Part shown: piece by piece, positions 7,109 to 14,740 of the stretch
How positions within the stretch are numbered: the first letter of the stretch is position 1
How the letters are laid out: the number at the start of each line of letters is the position of its first letter
Assembly: GCA_937893945.1 (NCBI GenBank)
Contig: CALCTA010000009.1
Coordinates: forward strand, 1-20,933
DNA length: 20,933 bases
Direction: 5' to 3'
DNA from: an uncultured Clostridia bacterium
GTDB lineage: Bacteria; Bacillota; Clostridia; Oscillospirales; CAG-272
The notes under the pieces: model-generated
Seen by the model: the letters and a program-made list of their open reading frames with translations, nothing else
What the model was told of the DNA's origin: nothing
Databases searched by the model: none
Translations under genes and position numbers: made by a program

Positions 7109-7184
7109 GGCACGGCGTAAGGGATTCGAACCCCCGACCTTTTGGTTCGTAGCCAAACACTCTATCCAGCTGAGCTAACGCCGC
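7108..7184 (-). tRNA. tRNA-Arg (ACG)
   Basis: A 77-nt minus-strand cloverleaf with encoded CCA (7108-7110). The acceptor GCGGCGT pairs with ACGCCGT (first pair G-T). The D-arm begins AGCTCAG, the anticodon stem TTTGG/CCAAA holds loop CTACGAA with anticodon ACG, and the T-arm is GGGGG-TTCGAAT-CCCTT. A34 would be edited to inosine to read CGU, CGC and CGA. Promoter upstream and terminator downstream indicate a single-gene unit. Confidence 0.97.
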
Positions 7185-7222
7185 GTGTGCGCTTCTCGAG
7201 AATCTCTCAATCACGCCCAAAT

Positions 7223-7251
7223 ATTCTACCACAACATTTTTGATTTGTCAA
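7223..7251 (-). promoter_or_regulatory. Sigma-A promoter of tRNA-Arg
   Basis: Minus strand: TTGACA (7246-7251), 17-bp spacer, TAGAAT (7223-7228), about 38 bases before the mature 5' end. Confidence 0.85.
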
Positions 7252-7330
7252 CCCTTTTTCGAAAAATATTTCAAAAATGATCGCTAAATTTTTTATGAGG
7301 CAATGCATATACAGAATATACTCTTTTGTA

Positions 7331-7359
7331 TTGCAATCAACTCTCTTATATGATATAAT
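7331..7359 (+). promoter_or_regulatory. Sigma-A promoter of EamA transporter
   Basis: TTGCAA (7331-7336), 17-bp spacer, TATAAT (7354-7359). The ATG follows 29 bases downstream, preceded by an AAAGGGGG ribosome site. Confidence 0.8.
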
Positions 7360-7388
7360 TATCCCATAACTTCAAAAGGGGGCAAGAT

Positions 7389-8252
7389 ATGAAGCGTTCG
7401 CGGATATTTTTAATATCGTCGATGGTCATTTTCGGAACTATCGGTCTTTTCGTGCGCGGTATTTCTCTGCCTGCCGCTGAGATAGCGCTCTACCGCTCAC
7501 TTCTCGCGATTTTGCTCGTCGGCGTATTTATGCTCCTTCGCAAGAAAGACAAAAGCGCACCCAAGCAGAGCATTCGCCGCATACTCCCCCTGCTATTTCT
7601 CTCAGGTGCGGCGCTCGGATTTAACTGGATACTCCTCTTTGAAGCCTATCGCTACACCACAATATCAAGCGCTACGCTTGCCTACTACTTCGCGCCCGTC
7701 CTCGTTACCCTGCTTTCCTACTTTCTCTTCAAAGAAAAGCTTGGCGTAAAGCAATGGCTCTGCTTTGCCGCATCCACCCTCGGCGTTCTGCTCATAACAG
7801 GCATTGGCGGTGAGGGCAGCAGCACTATCGGCGTCCTGCTCGGTCTTGGCGCGGCGTGTCTTTACGCGACGGTCGTGCTTATCAACAAATATATCGGCGA
7901 GATAGACGGCATTCTCCGCACGCTTCTGCAATTCTGTGCGGCGGCGGTAGTTATGCTCCCCTACGTTGCTCTCAGCGGCGGATTTCACCTGCACGAGCTG
8001 CGAATTGGCGGCATTTCCCTGCTCCTCTGCGTAGGACTTATCCACACGGGCGTTGCATACTGTCTCTATTTCTCGTCCCTCAAGGATATGAAAGGTCAAG
8101 AGGTCGCTGTAATGAGCTACATCGACCCTCTCGTCGCGGTGATAGCATCGGTGGCTATCCTCCGCGAGCCTATCTCCCCCTTAGAGATCATCGGCGGTCT
8201 GCTCATTCTCGGCTCTGCTATCATCAACGAGATAAAGCTCGGCAGAAAATAA
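7389..8252 (+). CDS. EamA-family (drug/metabolite) transporter
   Basis: This 287-residue polytopic protein has about ten hydrophobic segments in two tandem EamA halves (about 5-140 and 148-283), the full length of the drug/metabolite transporter superfamily. A basic loop (RKKDKSAPKQSIRR, about 56-69) and the ending ILREPISPLEIIGGLLILGSAIINE are typical. Members usually export amino acids or other small metabolites, or import solutes by antiport; the substrate cannot be read from sequence. It is monocistronic, between its own promoter and a strong terminator. Confidence 0.9.
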   Translation: MKRSRIFLISSMVIFGTIGLFVRGISLPAAEIALYRSLLAILLVGVFMLLRKKDKSAPKQSIRRILPLLFLSGAALGFNWILLFEAYRYTTISSATLAYYFAPVLVTLLSYFLFKEKLGVKQWLCFAASTLGVLLITGIGGEGSSTIGVLLGLGAACLYATVVLINKYIGEIDGILRTLLQFCAAAVVMLPYVALSGGFHLHELRIGGISLLLCVGLIHTGVAYCLYFSSLKDMKGQEVAVMSYIDPLVAVIASVAILREPISPLEIIGGLLILGSAIINEIKLGRK

Positions 8253-8273
8253 TTATATATTACATAATAAAAT

Positions 8274-8309
8274 AAGAAAAGAACCGCGCGACTGCGCGGT
8301 TCTTTTCTT
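8274..8309. terminator. Bidirectional terminator between EamA gene and livF
   Basis: A perfect 16-bp stem (8274-8289 with 8294-8309) and GACT loop, with AAGAAAAG on one side and CTTTTCTT on the other. It closes both convergent units; livF ends two bases away. Confidence 0.9.
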
Positions 8310-8310
8310 A

Positions 8311-9021
8311 TCAGCCACCGAGGTAGGCTTCTCTTACCTTCTCGCTTGCGGCAAGCTCTGCGCCCGTGCCCGAGAGAGTTATCGCTCCCGTTTCCATAAC
8401 GTAGGCTCTGTCTGCTATCGCGAGTGCCTTTTCGGCGTTCTGCTCCACGAGAAGAATGGTAGTTCCCGTCTCGTTGAGGTGCTTTATCATATCAAATACC
8501 TGAGATACGAGAATAGGCGCAAGTCCCATAGAGGGCTCGTCAAGCATAAGAAGCTTAGGATGGCTCATAAGCGCTCTGCCCATTGCGAGCATCTGCTGTT
8601 CACCGCCCGAGAGCATTCCTGCCATCTGCGTCTTTCTTTCCTCAAGTCTGGGGAAAAGCGAGTAGATATTTTCAAGATCCTTCTTTACCTGCGCTCTGTC
8701 CTTGCTTGTGTATGCGCCCATCATAAGATTTTCATACACGTTGAGCTCGGCAAATATTCTGCGCCCCTCGGGAACCTGTGTCAGTCCCGCACGCATTATC
8801 TTATTGGTAGGCATTCCAACGATATTCTTGCCGTCAAAGACTATCTCACCGTTCTTAGGATGGATAAATCCCATAATGCTGTTCATCGTCGTGGTCTTGC
8901 CCGCGCCGTTTGCACCTATAAGCGTTACTATCTCGCCCTCGTTTACCTCAAATGAGATACCCTTGAGAGCGTTGATAACGCCGTAATAGACCTCTATATT
9001 TTTTACTTCAAGAAGTGCCAT
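8311..9021 (-). CDS. livF: ABC importer ATPase LivF-type
   Basis: This 236-residue ATPase powers a branched-chain-amino-acid-type (HAAT) importer. Walker A GANGAGKTT (about 36-44), signature LSGGEQQ, Walker B LLMLDEPSMGL and the switch His region (LLVEQNAEKAL, where the usual His is Gln-Asn as in LivF proteins) are all present. Length matches the family. It is the last gene of the livKHMGF unit, starting 9 bases after livG with a GAGGAT ribosome site. LivF and LivG form the heterodimeric motor on the cytoplasmic side of LivHM. Confidence 0.95.
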   Translation of the reverse strand: MALLEVKNIEVYYGVINALKGISFEVNEGEIVTLIGANGAGKTTTMNSIMGFIHPKNGEIVFDGKNIVGMPTNKIMRAGLTQVPEGRRIFAELNVYENLMMGAYTSKDRAQVKKDLENIYSLFPRLEERKTQMAGMLSGGEQQMLAMGRALMSHPKLLMLDEPSMGLAPILVSQVFDMIKHLNETGTTILLVEQNAEKALAIADRAYVMETGAITLSGTGAELAASEKVREAYLGG

Positions 9022-9030
9022 CTGCTATCC

Positions 9031-9801
9031 TCACTTTCCGATATAAGCCTTGATGACCTCAGGATCACTCAGAGCTTCCTTGGTGTTGCCCTCTGCGATC
9101 ACGGTACCGAAATTGAGAACTGTGATTCTGTCGCATATACCCGAAACGAACTTGAGGTCGTGCTCGATAAGCAAAATAGTTATATCGAACTGCTCGCGAA
9201 GCGCCTGAACGGTGCGGCGAAGATCCTCTGTCTCGTGGGGGTTCATTCCCGCGGCAGGCTCGTCAAGGAGCAAGAGCTTGGGGTTTGTAGCGAGCGCTCT
9301 CGCTATCTCAAGCTTTCTCTGCTTACCGTAAGGAAGGTTACATGCGAGAGATTCTCTCTCGTCCTCAAGATCAAATATCTTAAGTATCTCAACAGCCCTC
9401 TCCTTCATCTTCTTCTCGCACTTAAAGTGCTTGGGAAGGCGGAACATACTCTCAAACATAGAGCATTTGAATTCGGGGTTGTTGTGAAGTCCTACCATAA
9501 CGTTACGGCGGACGGTCATATTGTTAAAAAGTCTGATGTTCTGGAAGGTTCTCGCTATACCTGCGTGGTTTATCTTCTCCTGCGAGAGCTTGCGAAGCTC
9601 GCGTCCGTTGAGATAGAAGGTACCCTCTGTAGGCTGATAAACGCCCGTCAGAAGATTGAACACTGTAGTCTTACCCGCACCGTTAGGGCCGATAAGTCCG
9701 TATATCTCGCCCTTCTTTATCTGAAGATTTACGTCGCTGACCGCTTTAAGTCCACCGAAGGATATGCCGAGCTTTTTTGTTTCAAGTACTATATCACTCA
9801 T
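9031..9801 (-). CDS. livG: ABC importer ATPase LivG-type
   Basis: A 256-residue ATPase with Walker A GPNGAGKTT (about 38-46), the LivG-type signature LPYGKQRKLEIA, Walker B LLLLDEPAAGM and switch IEHD. A GTG at 9804 could start it, but the ATG at 9801 is better spaced from GGAGG (7 bases). Its ATG shares one base with the livM stop (TGATG), so translation is coupled. It pairs with LivF. Confidence 0.95.
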   Translation of the reverse strand: MSDIVLETKKLGISFGGLKAVSDVNLQIKKGEIYGLIGPNGAGKTTVFNLLTGVYQPTEGTFYLNGRELRKLSQEKINHAGIARTFQNIRLFNNMTVRRNVMVGLHNNPEFKCSMFESMFRLPKHFKCEKKMKERAVEILKIFDLEDERESLACNLPYGKQRKLEIARALATNPKLLLLDEPAAGMNPHETEDLRRTVQALREQFDITILLIEHDLKFVSGICDRITVLNFGTVIAEGNTKEALSDPEVIKAYIGK

Positions 9802-10973
9802 CACTTACCCTCCTTACTGTCCTTAGGTGCCTTATCGGGCTTGTCGGGCTTGGGATCGTTCACTACCACGTCGGTAGAGAGAAGCGCGTCCATCTTTATC
9901 TTGGTAGGAACTACGTCCCAACGCTTAGTATCGTCCGAATCGTGCTTATTCTTACTGAACTTAGCGAAAAGATTGTGGAGATTGTACTTATCTCTGAAGG
10001 ACTTAAGCTTAGGCGAGTTACTGTAAACGACGATGACGATAAGGATGACCGCGTAAACGAGGTCCTTAAGAACTGCCATATCGCCCTCAAGCGAGGTCTG
10101 GAGCTTGGTGTTGAGGTAGGTGATAAGAGCGGCGGCGATAAGCGAGCCGTTGATATTACCCATACCGCCAAGCACGACGATAACAAGCATCTCGATAGAA
10201 TAGTTGTAGTCAAAGCTGCTGCTCTGCACGCTGCTCTGCGTAAAGCTGAACAGGACGCCCGCAAAGCCTGCGAATACTGCGGCAACGATAAATCCAACGA
10301 GCTTATACTTAGTTACGTTGATACCCGTAGCCTTTGCCGCTATCTCGTTATCACGGATCGCCGTAATGGCACGGCCGTGCTTACTGCGAATAAGATTCTG
10401 GATAACGAAAAGTGTTATCAGTACCATAACGAGACAAATAACGAAGAAATACTTTCTTTCCGAGAATATAGGAGTGGAAAGTCCCATTGCGCCGCCAAAG
10501 CTCTCGGCGCTCGTATTCTGGAATATAGTTCTCACTATCTCTCCGAACGCAAGCGTCGTGATAGCGAGATAGTCTCCCTTTAGTCGAAGTGCTGGAAGTC
10601 CGATGATAAATCCGCAAAGACCTGCCGCCAGACCGCCGACGATCAGCGAAATGACAAGGTTGAGCAGTCCGTCGCCAAGAGGAGCGGAAAGGAGCGAGGC
10701 GATCTTACCGCCAAGGTAAGCGCCCACGCACATAAATCCCGCGTGTCCGAGAGAAAGCTCTCCAAGGAAGCCGACAACAAGGCTGAGAGAGGTGGCAAGG
10801 ATCATGCTTATCGCGATCTTTTCAAAAAGAACGCGGTCAGAACGATCGCTTATAGCTCCCGTAGCGGCAAGAATAGCCAAAACGATGGTGGCTACACCGA
10901 TAACGATGTAGTTGATATAATGCTTCCACTTTATGTGCTTTATAAAGTTTACAAATTTGTTATCCTTACTCAT
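9801..10973 (-). CDS. livM: ABC importer permease LivM-type with long hydrophilic tail
   Basis: A 390-residue inner-membrane permease. The core, with LSLGHAGFMCVGAY near residue 73 and GGMGNINGS near 265, matches LivM, which forms the channel with LivH. After the last membrane segment (about residue 310) there are about 75 hydrophilic residues ending in a Lys/Asp/Pro-rich stretch (PKPDKPDKAPKDSKEGK). This tail is longer than in typical LivM. The start codon overlaps the livH stop by one base (TGATG). Confidence 0.93.
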   Translation of the reverse strand: MSKDNKFVNFIKHIKWKHYINYIVIGVATIVLAILAATGAISDRSDRVLFEKIAISMILATSLSLVVGFLGELSLGHAGFMCVGAYLGGKIASLLSAPLGDGLLNLVISLIVGGLAAGLCGFIIGLPALRLKGDYLAITTLAFGEIVRTIFQNTSAESFGGAMGLSTPIFSERKYFFVICLVMVLITLFVIQNLIRSKHGRAITAIRDNEIAAKATGINVTKYKLVGFIVAAVFAGFAGVLFSFTQSSVQSSSFDYNYSIEMLVIVVLGGMGNINGSLIAAALITYLNTKLQTSLEGDMAVLKDLVYAVILIVIVVYSNSPKLKSFRDKYNLHNLFAKFSKNKHDSDDTKRWDVVPTKIKMDALLSTDVVVNDPKPDKPDKAPKDSKEGK

Positions 10974-11839
10974 CAGACCTTCTCCCTTCTCTTCTTACCG
11001 AGCAGGCCCGTAGGCTTAACAAGGAGAATGATTATCAGTATAGAAAATTCGATAGCGTCGGTATAAGGAGCGATCGCGGGAACTGCCTGCGCAAAGCATT
11101 CAATAACGCCGAGAAGCAGACCGCCGACCATAGCGCCGGGGATAGAGCCGATACCTCCGATGACCGCGGCGGTAAACGCCTTGATTCCGGGGAGCGCACC
11201 GAATGTAGGTGTCATAGTGGGAGCCTTAAGCAAGAAGAAGAGGCTGGCGAGTGCCGCGAGTGCCGATCCTATTGCGAAGGTTATCATTATTATGTTATTT
11301 ACGTTGATTCCCATAAGCTGTGCCGCGCCCTTATCCTCGGATACGGCGACCATTGCACGACCTGTTTTGGAAAACTTTACAAAAAGGTTAAGTCCTACCA
11401 TTATGACCGCAGAGCATGCGAGCGTAATGATAGTGGAATATCCGATAGCTATCTCGCCGATCCTGAGAGTTCCGAGATCTGCGATAACAACGAACTTAGG
11501 TGCAGAGCCGAACGCCATCTGCGCTATGCTCTGAAGAAGATAGCTGACACCGATAGCTGTGATAAGGACAGCAAGAGGCGAAGCCCCACGAAGCGGCTTG
11601 TACGCTACCTTTTCTATTACTATGCCCATGATCATACAGAAAATTACCGAGGCTATTATAGCCACGATAGGATTGATCCAGAGGAACACAAGAATGGTGT
11701 ATCCGCCGACCATTATAATATCGCCGTGAGCGAAGTTAAGCATCTTTGCGATGCCGTAAACCATGGTATATCCAAGCGCTATCATCGCGTAGATACCGCC
11801 AAGGCTCAGACCGTTCAGGAAAGTAATTAAAAAATCCAT
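10973..11839 (-). CDS. livH: ABC importer permease LivH-type
   Basis: A 288-residue polytopic permease. Family hallmarks include GLSLGGIYAMIALGYTMVYG near the N-terminus, FAHGDIIMVGGY, and IGGIGSIPGAMVGG in the last third. It couples to LivG/LivF for import of branched-chain or related amino acids. The ATG at 11839 has an AAGGAT ribosome site. A long hairpin (11867-11907) lies between livK and this gene, so it may be expressed at a lower level than the binding protein. Confidence 0.95.
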   Translation of the reverse strand: MDFLITFLNGLSLGGIYAMIALGYTMVYGIAKMLNFAHGDIIMVGGYTILVFLWINPIVAIIASVIFCMIMGIVIEKVAYKPLRGASPLAVLITAIGVSYLLQSIAQMAFGSAPKFVVIADLGTLRIGEIAIGYSTIITLACSAVIMVGLNLFVKFSKTGRAMVAVSEDKGAAQLMGINVNNIIMITFAIGSALAALASLFFLLKAPTMTPTFGALPGIKAFTAAVIGGIGSIPGAMVGGLLLGVIECFAQAVPAIAPYTDAIEFSILIIILLVKPTGLLGKKRREKV

Positions 11840-11866
11840 AGTTTATCCTTAAAATTTTAGCCTTCT

Positions 11867-11907
11867 AACAAACGATTGCCAATGCGGCGCATCGGCAATC
11901 GTTTGTT
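11867..11907. promoter_or_regulatory. Intercistronic stem-loop between livK and livH
   Basis: A 14-bp perfect stem (11867-11880 with 11894-11907) continues, after one mismatch, into ATGC/GCAT around a three-base loop. On the transcribed (minus) strand it is followed by AGAAGGC, not a U run, so it looks more like an RNA-stabilising or partial attenuating hairpin than a full terminator. Such structures often keep binding-protein mRNA in excess. Confidence 0.7.
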
Positions 11908-11948
11908 TATTAGTTTTTTGGAATTACAAATACCGTAGTATGTAAGCC

Positions 11949-13160
11949 TTAGTTGCTTGCTTCCTTAACTATGTACTTGATAGCTTCCTTCTGAACTGTA
12001 CCGTCAGTGCTCCAGGAGATAGTGGACTTCTCGTTGCCCTCGGTCTTACCTGTGATACCTCTGAAGGTGAAGGAATCGCTGTTGAATACTTCCTTGAGGA
12101 TCTCGCAAAGCTCGTCAGCAGAGATGTTAGCGTCGATCTTCTTGCCGTTTGCCTTAGCGGTCTTCATTGCCTCGTAGATAGCATATACGCAGTCGTAAGC
12201 AGCTGCACCGAACTGGTTAAGGGGCTCCTTCTCCTCATCGTAAGTATCGTTGTACTTAGCGATGAAGTCAGCAGCGGGACCCTCGGTTGCGGTGGAGTTG
12301 AAGTGAGACAGGTAGGAAACCTCCTGCTTTACGGTATTGATGTCAAAGCCCTCGATAGCGTCGATGCCGTCGAAGCCGTCGCAACCGTAGTAGATAGCGA
12401 TGCTGTTATCAACGTTCATAGCCTGAGTCATGAACTGAGAAGCGGGGGTGTAGTAGATGGGCATAAATACGACCTCACAGTCCTTAAGGAGCTGGATCTG
12501 AGAATCGAATGTAGAAGCCTCACCTGTGAAGGAAGCGGTAGTAGCGGCGATATCGCCGAAGGACTTGTCAAGGTTAGCCTTGAAGTTGTTGTAGATACCT
12601 ACAGAGTACTCGTCGTCGGACTTGTAGAATACGCCGACCTTCTTGCCCTGGTAGTTCTCGTTGAAGAACTTAGCAGCAGCAGTACCCTGGTTGGAGTCTG
12701 CGAAGCACATCTGGTAACCGTTTGCGAACTCGGGAATAGCGTCGCCGGTTGCGGAGGGAGTGAGGAAGAATACGTTGTCTTCCTTAGCAAATGTCTTGTA
12801 CTCAAGACCGGGCTTTGTGGTAACAGTACCGAGAGATACCTGCATACCTTCCTCGTAGAGCTTAGCGTAAAGGGTCTCTACAGTGGTAGCATCGTGCTTA
12901 TCATCATACATAACGAGCTCAAACTGAATGCCGTCAAGTCCGCCTGCCGCGTTGATCTCGTTAACTGCGAGCTGAGCAGCGTTCTTAACTGCGATACCAT
13001 AGATAGATGCGCCGCCGGTAAGAGGTCCGGTAAGGCCGATCTTGATCTTTTCGTTGTCAGCGGCGGGATGATCCGCACCGTTACAGGAAGTAAGGCTGAT
13101 AGCGCACACAAGCATTACGAGAGCGAGCGCCAAAGACAAAATTTTGGTTGAGAGTTTCAT
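11949..13160 (-). CDS. livK: ABC importer substrate-binding lipoprotein LivK-type
   Basis: A 403-residue extracellular binding protein, anchored by lipidation at Cys26 (lipobox LTSC after a hydrophobic signal). The type I periplasmic-binding fold is indicated by KIGLTGPLTGGASIYG near the mature start, INAAGGLDGIQFELVMYDD and GDAIPEF. Relatives bind Leu/Ile/Val, but also amides, urea or aromatic acids, so the ligand is open. The ATG at 13160 follows AAGGAGA. Promoter at 13210-13238. It is first in livKHMGF and divergent from the sugar-type operon, so its ligand could be that operon's substrate. Confidence 0.95.
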   Translation of the reverse strand: MKLSTKILSLALALVMLVCAISLTSCNGADHPAADNEKIKIGLTGPLTGGASIYGIAVKNAAQLAVNEINAAGGLDGIQFELVMYDDKHDATTVETLYAKLYEEGMQVSLGTVTTKPGLEYKTFAKEDNVFFLTPSATGDAIPEFANGYQMCFADSNQGTAAAKFFNENYQGKKVGVFYKSDDEYSVGIYNNFKANLDKSFGDIAATTASFTGEASTFDSQIQLLKDCEVVFMPIYYTPASQFMTQAMNVDNSIAIYYGCDGFDGIDAIEGFDINTVKQEVSYLSHFNSTATEGPAADFIAKYNDTYDEEKEPLNQFGAAAYDCVYAIYEAMKTAKANGKKIDANISADELCEILKEVFNSDSFTFRGITGKTEGNEKSTISWSTDGTVQKEAIKYIVKEASN

Positions 13161-13209
13161 TGTTTTTCTCCTTGAATTGTTTTAGCAAACTAAATTGCTT
13201 AATACGTTT

Positions 13210-13238
13210 ATTATACTCTTTCTTTTTCACCTTGTCAA
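13210..13238 (-). promoter_or_regulatory. Consensus sigma-A promoter of livKHMGF
   Basis: Minus strand: TTGACA (13233-13238), 17-bp spacer, TATAAT (13210-13215), a full consensus. An imperfect inverted repeat TTTAGCAA/TTGCTTAA at 13181-13202, just downstream of the start point, could be an operator or leader hairpin (low confidence). The 428-base divergent region 13161-13588 also holds a possible gene remnant (13258-13419) and the promoter at 13474-13502. Confidence 0.85.
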
Positions 13239-13257
13239 CACTTTTTTCACAATAATA

Positions 13258-13419
13258 TTAAATAAAATTGAATTTTTTCTGAATTTTTATGCATTTTTCG
13301 GTGTATCCGATCGCGCAAAGCTCTCCAACGCTCTCAAAAAGCGCCATATCACTCTCCGCACGCACACTTGAATATTTAGAAAAGTATGCCTCGCCTATAT
13401 CCGTTTGTGCAAAATAACC
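13258..13419 (-). other. Possible gene remnant in the divergent region
   Basis: One minus-strand frame is open for 53 codons between stops (TGA 13420-13422, TAA 13258-13260). Its composition looks coding-like (includes SVRAESDMALFESVGELCAIG). It has no ribosome site; the only internal ATG would give 29 residues. It may be a decayed gene fragment or chance. I do not recognise it. Confidence 0.2.
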
Positions 13420-13473
13420 TCAAAAAATAACAGGAGAAAAGCAAAATTACTCTAAAATAATGGAGAAAAATAC

Positions 13474-13502
13474 TTGCAAAAAGTAGTAAATCGTGATATA
13501 AT
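13474..13502 (+). promoter_or_regulatory. Sigma-A promoter of the six-gene catabolic operon
   Basis: TTGCAA (13474-13479), 17-bp spacer, TATAAT (13497-13502) lies 86 bases before the first ATG. A GGAAAA/TTTTCC pair (13524-13529, 13547-13552) in the leader is the only operator-like symmetry I see. Confidence 0.75.
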
Positions 13503-13588
13503 TGCTTTGAATGTGGTTTATAAGGAAAAATATTCGTTCATGCGAGTTTTCCAAATTCAAAAAGCCAAAAAGAAAGGTGTTTTCGAAA

Positions 13589-14737
13589 ATGAATAACGAG
13601 AAAAAGACTGTTCGCTTTGCCGTTATCGGTTGCGGTCTTATGGGCCGTGAGTTCGCTTGCGCCGCAGCGCGCTGGTGCCAGCTCAGCACCGATATTCCCA
13701 AGCCCGTTATCGTTGGTGTATGCGATCTCTCAGAGGATGCGCGCCGCTACTTTACCGACAATTTTGACACGGTCAAGTACAGCACCACCGACTATCACGA
13801 GCTGCTTGCAGCCGAGGACATAGACGCAGTTTATTGCGCTGTTCCGCACAATCTCCACAAGCAATTTTACGTTGATATAATAAACGCAGGAAAGCACCTG
13901 CTCGGCGAAAAGCCCTTTGGTATTGACAAAGAGGACAACGCCGCTATCCTTGAGGCAATCAAGGCTCACCCTGAGGTAGTGGTACGCTGCTCTGGCGAGT
14001 TCCCCTTCTTCCCCGGCGCGCAGGAGATGATCCGCTGGATACAGTCGGGCGCTGCGGGCAAGATAATCGAGGTGCGTTCAAACTTCCGCCATTCGAGCGA
14101 TATGGACGTAAACAAGCCTATCAACTGGAAGCGTAAGATAGAGATAAACGGCGAGTACGGCTGTATGGGCGACCTCGGTCTTCACGCCGAGCATATCCCC
14201 TTCCGTATGGGTTGGATACCCGAGAGCGTCTCGGCATATCTTTCCAATATAGTAAGAGTACGTCCTGACGGCAAGGGCAACACAGTTCCTTGTCTGACCT
14301 GGGATAACGCGCATCTCGTCTGCAACGTAAAGCAGGGCGAGGACGAGTTCCCGCTCATCCTTGAGACAAAGCGTATCTGCCCCGGAGCAACTAACTCCTG
14401 GAACATAGAGGTTGACGGCCTTAGCCAGTCGGCGCGCTACTCCACCGACGATCCCAACGCCTTCTACTACACCGAGCATCGCGGACGCGAGCAGGCGTGG
14501 TGCAGAGTTGACATCGGACACAAGCCTATGATATCCACCGTTACGGGTAGCATATTTGAATTTGGATTTACAGACTCTATGCTTCAGATGTGGGCGACCT
14601 TTATGTGCGAGGTATGCGGAATACCCGTTCCCTTCGGTTGCTTGACCCCTGAGGAAACAGAGCTTTCACACAAGCTTCAGACAGCAGCTCTCATCTCTCA
14701 CAAGGAGCATAGAGCAGTAACACTTGCGGAGGTATAA
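13589..14737 (+). CDS. Gfo/Idh/MocA-family NAD(P)-dependent oxidoreductase
   Basis: A 382-residue dehydrogenase expected to oxidise or reduce a hydroxyl/keto position on a sugar, cyclitol or derivative. The Rossmann motif GCGLMG is at 14-19, the family motif GEKPF at about 106-110 (E107-K108-P109), and the D-x3-H pair at D195/H199 (GDLGLHAEH) fits the catalytic His of the family. The frame is open further upstream, but the ATG at 13589 is chosen because AGAAAGGTG precedes it and the Rossmann strand starts at once. The aminotransferase follows after 3 bases. The substrate cannot be read from sequence; inositol- and 3-keto-sugar-type dehydrogenases are members. Confidence 0.92.
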   Translation: MNNEKKTVRFAVIGCGLMGREFACAAARWCQLSTDIPKPVIVGVCDLSEDARRYFTDNFDTVKYSTTDYHELLAAEDIDAVYCAVPHNLHKQFYVDIINAGKHLLGEKPFGIDKEDNAAILEAIKAHPEVVVRCSGEFPFFPGAQEMIRWIQSGAAGKIIEVRSNFRHSSDMDVNKPINWKRKIEINGEYGCMGDLGLHAEHIPFRMGWIPESVSAYLSNIVRVRPDGKGNTVPCLTWDNAHLVCNVKQGEDEFPLILETKRICPGATNSWNIEVDGLSQSARYSTDDPNAFYYTEHRGREQAWCRVDIGHKPMISTVTGSIFEFGFTDSMLQMWATFMCEVCGIPVPFGCLTPEETELSHKLQTAALISHKEHRAVTLAEV

Positions 14738-14740
14738 AAA

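Noticed and set aside
6972..7232. 86-codon frame covering tRNA-Arg
   Set aside because: It is a translation of the tRNA and repeat block, a known kind of spurious protein call.
9160..10026. 288-codon plus-strand frame over livG and livM
   Set aside because: Runs antisense across two coupled genes with clear ABC motifs; no family features.
13524..13552. GGAAAA/TTTTCC symmetry as operator of the catabolic operon
   Set aside because: Only six bases per arm in AT-rich DNA; too weak to list as a site.
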